From Arctopsyche grandis (taxonomy: Eukaryota; Arthropoda; Insecta; Trichoptera; Hydropsychidae), in contig NC_135355.1 of assembly GCF_051622035.1 (NCBI RefSeq), forward strand, positions 3,100,001 to 3,164,000: a stretch of 64,000 bases of DNA, given 5' to 3'. Numbering within the stretch: position 1 is the stretch's first letter; every line of letters starts with the position of its first letter. A program made the position numbers and the translations under genes. The notes below the pieces were generated by a model. It saw only the letters and a program-made list of their open reading frames with translations. It made no database searches and was not told where the DNA came from. Positions 56,100 through 64,000 of this stretch are shown here, in pieces.

Positions 56100-56945
56100 T
56101 TTTATGATTATGTATAAATGTATTGTTGTCTGTGTTTATACATATGTATATATTTATTTTTCTTTCTCTATTTTTTCTTTTTATAAGACATTCCCGTCTT
56201 TGTTTTTAATAATTTGTAATTATTATTATCCGCTATTTTATAGCTTATTATTTTTTATGATTATGTTAAATGTGTTGTTTGTGTATTATTATTATGATTT
56301 TATTTATTTATTTAAAGTTTAGACCATTGTAGCATTACAGCAATTCCTAATGCGCCACAATGGCCAAAAATATAACAGAAAAGAAACAAAATAATAACTA
56401 AAGAAATTAGACATGACAAAAATAAAACATATATACACAAAAAACACATTTAACAAAACCATTAAAATAATAAGCTATATAATAGCGGATAAAATTAATA
56501 ATTACAAATTATAAGATTATAAAAGAAATTATAAAAGAAAAAAGAGAAAGAAAATAAATATAAACGTATGTATATACATAGACAAATACATTTACACATA
56601 ATCATAAAAAAACAATATCAATTAATAATAGCAGATAACGTAAAAATATCAAATATAAGAATATAACATAAGTAATGTCTTGCACCTACAGCCAGTTCCA
56701 AAAAATAAGAACCAACTGCAAATACAAAACATCTCTGTGAGGCCCAAATGGAAGAGAGTAAATCAAAATTCCATTCGTAAATCACAATCAACCATGAAAG
56801 CAATGATGAGCGCAGACTACCAGACTTTTGTCATGTCTAATTTCTATAGTTATTATTTTGTTTATTTTCTTTTCTGTTATATTTTTGACCATTGTGGCGC
56901 ATTGGGAATTTCTGTAATGCTACAATGGTCCAAACTTTAAATAAA
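56100..56945. mobile_element. Cluster of LINE 3' ends in opposing orientation
   Basis: A 3'UTR piece at 56100-56210 matches 20040-20150. A minus-oriented terminal hairpin lies at 56325-56370 with matching 3'UTR to about 56820 (gaggcccaaatggaagagag, as near 24600). A plus-oriented hairpin with tail lies at 56885-56945. All belong to the 24-26 kb LINE family. Confidence 0.7.
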
Positions 56946-57084
56946 TAACTGAATAGATTAATGAAAAAATTATATCAATTTTATTTTTAAATTGTTTTCT
57001 TTATTTTCATACAATGTGTTTATTTTTTATGTACAATTTAGCTCCTTTTCAGAATAAATAATATGTATTGAATTTAAATTATAT

Positions 57085-57600
57085 ATCCAGCAATATTTAT
57101 CGGTGGTTGCGTCAATGCTAACCACCGAGCGGTTCCCGGGTTACAGCTCTGACCTCAATTGAAAATAATTTATTCAGAGTATTTCTGTAATGCTGCTGGT
57201 CAGGCGTAGATGTTTGTGAATAGGTCCAGATCCAGGGGGAGGTGGGGCAAGCTGGTAATTTGCCCGGAGTGGCAGATTTGGGGGCGGCAAAAATTGGTGT
57301 ACAGAACAAAAATATTATAAGACGGCAATTAAGAAGTTCGACAACTTTTCGGTAAAATGGTTTTTAAAAGACTAAAAAATCAATGAATAATGGAATTGAC
57401 GAACAATAAACCTTCAAATTCATTCAAAAGAAAAATACTGCCGTCAAGTTTTAATAAAGTTCATAGTAGCAATAAAATTATCGGCAGTAATAGAAAAGAC
57501 TAGGCAAAGTAATTTTAGAAATCGCAATTTATACCTATCAAGTCGAAACGGTTCCTCATCAAATACCACTATTTGAATACGATTTCAAATTTATAATCTA
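57085..57600 (+). mobile_element. Degenerate SINE copy
   Basis: The head accaccgagcggttcccggg and ctcaattgaaaataatttat with gctgctggtcagg resemble the copy at 16625. The body diverges after 57220, where a G-rich piece (gggggcggcaaaaattg) is inserted. Confidence 0.5.
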
Positions 57601-57639
57601 AAATTAATATACATATATACAAGTTTAATTCCAGATGTT

Positions 57640-58595
57640 AATATATTTGCACGTATATGTACATATATGTATATATTTTTAATTAATTTTTTTTAAATAT
57701 TCCAACTAGCCGGTGAATTGGGGTTGGATGACCGCGTAACCGGTCTTATTTTTGACAATTAAATCAGATTAATTTTCAAACTCTAATTTGAAGCAATCGA
57801 CTTGGATACGATTTTCTTGGATTTGAAATACTAAAAAATAAAATAATTTTTTTTCAATTTATTTTATATTCCAGCATCCAATTCGCGTCTGAGCGCTGTA
57901 CAGAAAAGCACACGAATAAAAAACAGTGGTTTTCGTACCAAAGCCGTCCTGTCGACAGTAACTAGCATAACCTCAACACTCAGCTGTGAGCTTTTCCTGA
58001 TACGTCTCTTGTAAGCCAGGGGTACAAAACCTTCTAAAAGAAAACACAAAATATTATAATTAAAAAATTTCAATAAGTTTACTCTGCGATAAATATTAAA
58101 TGAATTTAAATTGTTTTTTTAAGACGCCTTAAATCTGATTTCGTTTAACGACTCGTCGAGACCGAGTGTTGATCACCCCTGGATCTACGTCACGGCGAGT
58201 TGAATCGGCTCAGAGGGCAACATGCCGGAAAATTGTATTTGCCGCCAGCGGGAGATTTCGCACTGGATTACAGTGATATTGCGTTTTTTGGCCCGCTTTA
58301 TTATTTAATAATAAACAAATAATATAATCCGTGTACTTTTAAATAAAGCATGATGCTCCGGACACGTCTGAGCGCGATTTAATTAAATCGAATTAATTCC
58401 ATCTCACGATGACAAGTGGGATAGTAAGAGGATTAGTCCTAGACAATATCATCCTAATTAAACGGTCTTGTTTCCCTTCGTGCAGATTGAAACTTGACGC
58501 TTACATCTACATACGTGGGCCCGATCCTCTTTTTGCACGGAGGATAATTTCCAAAGACTACCGTACAAAGGAAAGATTCTATTACTTACTATCAC
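57640..58595. other. Unannotated sequence with a GC-richer patch
   Basis: Composition is balanced at about 57880-58040 and 58130-58280 without a recognisable domain. Nothing else is seen. Confidence 0.3.
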
Positions 58596-58599
58596 TTGT

Positions 58600-59195
58600 G
58601 AAGAGTCTTGGTGATTATTATTAACCTATGCTTCACCTGTATGGAATAACGCCTCGAATACTAACCTTTTCAAGCTCCAAGTAATACAAAATAAATCCCT
58701 AAAAATAATTTATAATACACCCATATACATATACTAACTTGAAAAAACTGCATGCCATATATAATATTCCGTTTGTTACAGACATTACTAACAAACTAAC
58801 CAGTAGATTCTATGACAGATTCACTAATAACCATACTAACACACTTGTGAAAAGTCTCGGTGATTACAAAAAAAAGTCTATACCCTTCAGGTATAAACAC
58901 AGATTATCTAAAGACAATCTGCTTTAGGTCATCGACTTTAGAGAGTCTTTAATTAATATTATGTATTAGATGTATTATGAGCATTTATAAGAATTGTAAA
59001 TTGGTTTTTGAGCTCTTTTTCCTATTATGCTGTACAATGAACATTAGAATAATATACATATATACTATGATTACTAACAACATTAAATTAATATTGTAAA
59101 ATAGAAAATTATCAGTAGATCATTAGCTATTGAAATATATATAAGATGTATTGTGAACATAATTTAGCAATAATAAAAAGCATTTAGAAATTAAA
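58600..59195 (+). mobile_element. Jockey-like LINE 3' copy
   Basis: It matches 18680-19262 closely: ctgtatggaataac, accagtagattctatgacag, ctttaggtcatcgactttag and the tail aaaaagcatttaga. The coding part is broken by stops. A short extra duplication (cacttgtgaa and agtct) precedes it. Confidence 0.7.
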
Positions 59196-59364
59196 ATAAA
59201 ATACTTTATATAGGTATAGGTTCCGTGTTCATTCATACATATGTTTCGTGATATGTCACAGTAGGAACCGACACAATCTATCCATATTATACAACATTTA
59301 CTACTATCGGTTGAATTAACAATAAAATCACTTTTCTTATAAGTGACACTTTCCGATACATACA

Positions 59365-59940
59365 TATAACCAGCAGAATAGATTAGTGGTTTGCATATAA
59401 TGCTTTGAACATATTGGTCCCGAGTTCACATACCACTGGTTTCTGCTGGCCAGACCTTGGATTTGTCATTCTAACTCGTTAGTTTCAGAGTTTGCCAATT
59501 TATCTGATTTTGATTGAAACGGTTTCAACAAATGGGCAACCTCATCCATTGTCTCTCAAAATCTTCACAAATTTGACTATGGATGTTAATCGATATTGTA
59601 TATATATTTACTGAATTTCACTGAATTGTTTAACCCTTTGTATCCCAGTGGTGCCGTGGAATGACCACAATTTCATTATTTTTCCCTAGTGTCTCGGTTC
59701 CATTTCGACACCACTTCGATTTTAGCGTTACCAGAGAAAAAAAGAAAAAGAGGTTGGGCCACAAAGGGTTAAAAAATGCTGCATTTTACAAACTTGACTA
59801 TAGATTTCTCTCGGGTGTTGATTGATATGTATTTACTTTGTATAATACTTGTATCAAATGTAAAATGTTTCTGGCCAGGGAATCGTATTGGGGTTACCTG
59901 TTAGGCCCTATATACATAAATCAAAAACTAAAATAAAATA
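59365..59940 (+). mobile_element. tRNA-derived SINE interrupted by a piggyBac-like MITE
   Basis: Head accagcagaatagattagtg, body gctggccagaccttgg and cagagtttgccaatttatct, then the LINE-type end ctggccagggaatcgtattg near 59870 and an A-rich tail. The body is split by the element at 59630-59772. Confidence 0.65.
59630..59772. mobile_element. piggyBac-like MITE flanked by TTAA
   Basis: TTAA then ccctttgt on the left, acaaaggg then TTAA on the right, enclosing 135 bases. It is nested in a SINE, so it is the younger insertion. Confidence 0.7.
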
Positions 59941-59965
59941 TAGAATTTCAACACAAAGATTGAAT

Positions 59966-60560
59966 AAACTCATAAAGGTCTACTAGCACAGCACCCACCA
60001 GCAACTACACGTAACCAGCAGAATGAAAAGTATTTTTGGTACTTTTTGTATGGACACATTCATGTCTAAGGTAGCGTAGACGTAACAACAAGTAACATCA
60101 TTAGCAAACAAAATCTATTCATACTATACAGCACTATTCATACTAAACAGCAGTACATGTCACAGAAAAGTATCAAGCAGAACTGGTTTTCTCTGATGGA
60201 AATATCTACGACGTGACGTCATAGTAGCGAGTGCACGCGTACCAATGAATATACGCATGCGCATACGATTTCTTTTGGAAACGTCATATTGTTACAATAT
60301 TAACTCTACGATACGATACAAGCAATATTGCACCGTATTTTCACGCTCTGTAATGTATATATATGCCTATTTTGCCTTGCTCGTCTAACCGTGCGCTGCT
60401 GTATAGTATGAATAGAAGTAGTCTTTTCCGTGCAATATTGCGCTGTATCCTCGCGCTCTGTAATGTACATATGTATATGTAAGCCAATTTTGCCTTGCGC
60501 TCAGCCAAAACTTGTCTGAACGTGCGCTACCGTATAGTATGAATAGTCTTTTTCGTGCAT
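59966..60560. mobile_element. Diverged copy of the 13132-14032 MITE family
   Basis: Shared phrases in the same order include gtatggacacattcat, gtagacgtaac, gcaatattgcaccgtat and ttttgccttgc. Part of the right half is duplicated (two gcaatattgc blocks near 60322 and 60432). The ends are decayed. Confidence 0.5.
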
Positions 60561-60619
60561 TTCTGTGCGGTGAAGTTGCCTTGCAGACTTGGATAGTAAG
60601 AAAAAACCACATAAGTGTC

Positions 60620-61380
60620 ATTGATTGCTGTTAAAATTAACTGAAATAATTTGGATTGCTTGCGAGGTTCATAGCGAAAACGGTCAACGAATGTAAATCC
60701 TGATCCAAATTTCGCCTACCGTCTAGTTATATGGAATAAATAGCTTGTAGATGTTTAATTCGGCGTGGATTTTTCTTTGGGACATAAATTTTTCATGTCT
60801 GTTGGAGGTTTTTTACGACAGGCGATTATCATAAAACGGGAAATCCGGTGGATGTTCACCATTGATACCGACGGCTCTTGCAGATTGTGGGCAAGTGCCA
60901 TTAGGGTGACCCTTAATGTAGCTTTTTGTATTTGATGGGCAGGTTAACCTAATATAAGATCCCTTAACGAAATCATCTGTCCTTTCACATTTCGCGTCGC
61001 CCTCGGAGCAAACGGGACTTTATTGCTTGCTCAACGCCACTTCTCGGTTTCAATAACCCGTAACTAATTCTAGGGGGGAGAGGGGTATATAGTAAATATT
61101 TTTATACACATATATGTACATATTTATAAAATGGACCAATGTTCAAATGTGTTTTGTTGAAGTTTTTATAACAAAATTGTTACACAAACTGAATTTTACA
61201 TACATTTATGATTTTGCAATTAAATCAGATTTATTATTAAATAATGTGAACATTTAATTAAATATTAATATATAGTGTATGTAAACGTGTATCTACGAGT
61301 TTGCAACGAAACTGATCCACCAATGTATGCATCTGTTTAGGTCAAACTTAGGAGAGGACCGATAAATATGTGCGTAAATT
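60620..61380. other. Unannotated sequence with a GC-richer piece
   Basis: About 60780-61080 has balanced composition. No frame or domain is recognised. Confidence 0.3.
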
Positions 61381-61501
61381 AGGGTTGCCATAATTGTCGG
61401 ACCATATAAGGGGACACCCCCTCCTCCCCAAAAAAATAATTTAGTATATTTTTTGATAGTTTAATTATAAGAAATTGAATCATGTTTAATTTAATTTTAT
61501 T

Positions 61502-61783
61502 TTACTCATTATCTCTTGTCTTCACTCTTCCCCAACTTTTTCGCTTTTTGAAGGAGTTCCTTTTACCCTTTACATAATAATTATAAAATTCGATGCATGA
61601 CGTTTTATAATTGAAAACGCACTGAATTATGCTTTCTACTGTGTCAATTGAAAGCTTATTTCGATCATCTGTCCATTGAGTGTGCATTGTGTACAGGTAT
61701 TGGCACAATTTCAGTAGGTTAGTTTTTCTTTCTGTTTCTTTAGTATTTTTAAAAAAATACAACCATTTATCATGTACACACAT
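61502..61783 (-). pseudogene. Transposase-like C-terminal fragment
   Basis: The motif TQWTDDRNKLSIDTVESI followed by a conserved Cys-x-Glu-Phe-Tyr resembles the C-terminal region of hAT-type transposase-like proteins. Only 93 codons, no catalytic domain. The assignment is from motif memory and is modest. Confidence 0.4.
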
Positions 61784-61867
61784 CTTCGGTTATAAATAAA
61801 TGGTTATATTTAAAAAATATATTACCATTTATCATGAACGTCGTACATACATACATAGGTGCATATT

Positions 61868-62155
61868 TTTTTGATTTTTAAATGCTTTTTATTATTACTA
61901 AATTATGTTCACAATAAATTTTATATCTATTTAAATAACTACTGATCTACTGATCATTTTCTATTGTAAAATTTTAAATTAATTTTGGTAGTTATCATAG
62001 TATTATATTATTCTAGTGTTAATGTACAGCATAATCGGAAAAAAGAGCTCAAAAACCTATTTACAATTATTATGAATGCTCACAATACATCTAATATATA
62101 ATATTAATTAAAGACTCTCTAAATTCGATGATCTAAAGCAGATTGTGTTTAGGTA
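61868..62155 (-). mobile_element. Jockey-like LINE 3' tail, minus strand
   Basis: It is the inverse of the 3' end at 19000-19262, including aaaaagcatttaaaaatc and the ctttaga/gagagtctttaatt stretch. Non-coding relic. Confidence 0.65.
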
Positions 62156-62289
62156 ATTTGAACACTGGCCTTTACAGATCGCTCCAAAGCGACGAGTGCA
62201 CTTATGCAGATACAATACAATCAAATATACATAATAAATAAGCATTTTATGTATACAATTCGAATCTATAGAGACATTTTTGTAGTATT

Positions 62290-62440
62290 TTATAATCAAA
62301 TTGGCGAACCTGGAGACGCTTAATAATTTGAGATTAGCAAGAGTGATAGGAAAGGAGATGCCAATTTTACAGGAACCGTTTCAATGAAAATTAGAAAAAT
62401 CGGCAAACTCTGATAAAATTAAAAATGCAAATGATTTACG
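62290..62440 (-). mobile_element. SINE body fragment, minus strand
   Basis: On the minus strand it holds cagagtttgccgatttttct, gaaacggttcctgtaaaatt and ggcatctcc, the SINE body order. The tRNA-like head is missing. Confidence 0.5.
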
Positions 62441-63099
62441 TGAGTTCATTATACATTATACCCCGAGAATAAGTAATAGTTTGTTTCGGCGTTAGTTAAT
62501 AGTTAATTTTAAGTATAAAAACACACATTTACTATGAAAAAAGCGAGAGTTAGGAAAGAATATTAAATTAAAAATCATTTTTTTTAAATCAACAAAAAAT
62601 GAGAGCACACTTATAAATGCCGCCGCGGACATTTATCAAAATGCGATTGTAGCTTTTTTTTAGATGATATGTGTTCTGCTACAGAGGCGAAATGAAAAGG
62701 TTCTTTTTGACGTAGGGGGAGGCAGGGAGAGTCCCTGGAGTACCGCTCTCGATATATGACATTTTTAAATTCCATTACTGGACACGCCAATATTATCCGC
62801 ACGAAAAGGGGACAGCTTTTCCACCCCCTTAAATTGGCAACACTCGCATTCAGACCTACAATATTTTGATCTCAATATTATTTTCAGCGCATACATACGT
62901 AAGTATTTACCCAATAATATGCACGGCTTAAAAGTGAGCATTCACGTAAAAAATATCAGACATGTTTCTCGACTTATCGATAAGTTTTATTCATAACGGT
63001 CGGGTGATCTTAATATATCTCAAGCAGAATAGTAAATAAACACCAGTTAAGTCGTGAAGGACTTATTCTCTTCTATATACCATAAGGTAAGCCTAGTAT

Positions 63100-64000
63100 C
63101 TTTAATAGCACAACAAATTTCCATTGGATCCGTCTTGTTGAAGCGTGTGGAATCTATGGTTGATTTGGGTATCACTTTTGATCCTCAACTCACCTTTTAC
63201 AACCATATCAAGACAGTCGTTGACGTTTCCTTTCGTTAACTCAGATTTGTCTTGACATATGGTAGGTTATTCTCCAACCTTTTGTCTTCTCGCTTGATTT
63301 TAAACTCTCTTCTGAGAAGTAAGCTAGAGTATAATACGATTGTGAGGAATCCGCATGAAGCAAATTACTCTCTAATGATTGAGAAAGTTCAAAAAGCATT
63401 TCTTCGTTTTCTATATAGGAAAGAGTATGGGTATTACTCATATATGTATCTACCCTACTCCTTTCCCATTGGGCATGCTTGGGTATAATTCCCTTTAACT
63501 TTGCAGAGACTTCTCATTAATTCGTTTTGTTTTCCAGTTATTACGTGGTAATGCGTCATGCTTGTTGTTGCTGGAACAGCTGGGAGTTTATGTTCCTAAT
63601 AATTATATGCGTGATAGACATCATCGTTTGATGGTTGTACCTCCTACCCGCACAGTTCTTTATCAAATGGCTCCTATTCCAAGAGCTACTTGATTTCTCA
63701 ATGAAATTGTTGCTGCTGAGTCTGAATGTGGATCACCTCGGTGATCGTAGGTTTTCGGAGATTATTTTAACTTATTTGTCTGGTAGCCTGCGCTCATCAT
63801 TATTTTCATAATTGAATGTGATGTATGAGTGGAGTTTTCTTCAATTTGAGTCTCGCAGGGATGTTTTGTATTTGCGCTGGTTTTTATATATTTGTGCTTG
63901 CTGTCTGTGCAAGGTATTCCCTACTTTGTATTTTATTATTTGATATTTTAACTTTATCTGCCATTATTTTTATATATAAATTTATATTATTAATTATGTA
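63100..64000 (+). pseudogene. Decayed LINE reverse transcriptase C-terminus, runs off the window
   Basis: It matches the frame at 24655-26184 from ISIGSVLLKRVESMVDLGIT through KVQKAFLRFLY to the C-terminal end, but with stops (near 63238) and frameshifts near 63480. The 3'UTR follows to the window edge. It is an older copy than the one at 24-26 kb, starting further downstream. Confidence 0.75.

Larger units (their letters stand above)
61381..62843 (-). mobile_element. Probable decayed hAT-like element with inserted repeats
   Basis: The left end agggttgccataatt and the right end aaattggcaacact are imperfect inverted repeats, each with a nearby ggggaca. A transposase-like frame lies at 61502-61783. 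It is interrupted by a minus-strand Jockey-like LINE tail (about 61868-62155) and a SINE piece. No target duplication is found. Confidence 0.45.

Overview
This is an AT-rich nuclear DNA window from an insect or close arthropod relative. It has spliced animal genes, an irritans-type mariner, tRNA-derived SINEs, several non-LTR retrotransposon families, solo LTRs and many short terminal-inverted-repeat elements. I see no bacterial operons, CRISPR array, rRNA or functional tRNA gene. Species cannot be fixed from the sequence alone.

Left third (1-18 kb): two conserved single-copy genes, both on the minus strand. A lebercilin (LCA5-like) ciliary coiled-coil gene has six recognised exons between 1686 and 5046; a hAT remnant sits in one intron. 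A mitochondrial ABC half-transporter of the ABCB7/Atm1 type has thirteen exons between 7448 and 18079. All its splice phases agree, the summed CDS divides by three (717 residues), and an arginine-rich presequence is encoded by exon 1. Its introns hold a probable solo LTR, an unclassified repeat, a SINE and a nest of inverted-repeat elements.

Middle (18-36 kb): no host gene recognised. It holds a Jockey-like LINE fragment, a 5'-truncated LINE with a long open reverse transcriptase frame, three related solo LTRs (two with perfect 4-bp target duplications), a mariner with an uninterrupted 348-residue transposase, a large interrupted inverted duplication, an AT microsatellite, and three GC-richer unannotated patches.

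Right-centre (36-51 kb): the most unusual part. Two tandem paralogues (36414-41381 and 45250-50256, both minus) have single open coding frames of 1655 and 1668 codons. Each encodes a novel N-terminal region of about 400 residues, an NB-ARC/STAND ATPase core and about two dozen ankyrin repeats. This is an NLR-like architecture, unusual for an insect. A matching putative 5'UTR intron and shared upstream sequence indicate host-type genes duplicated as whole units. Identity is mosaic: two tracts are almost identical while the ankyrin part has diverged, which suggests gene conversion with diversification of the presumed sensor.

Right end (51-64 kb): mobile DNA, including near-identical foldback elements, one of them inside a hAT-type element; other hAT-type elements with 8-bp duplications; LINE tails; SINEs; and a decayed reverse transcriptase running off the window. 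One possible exon of an unknown membrane protein lies near 53.8-54.0 kb.
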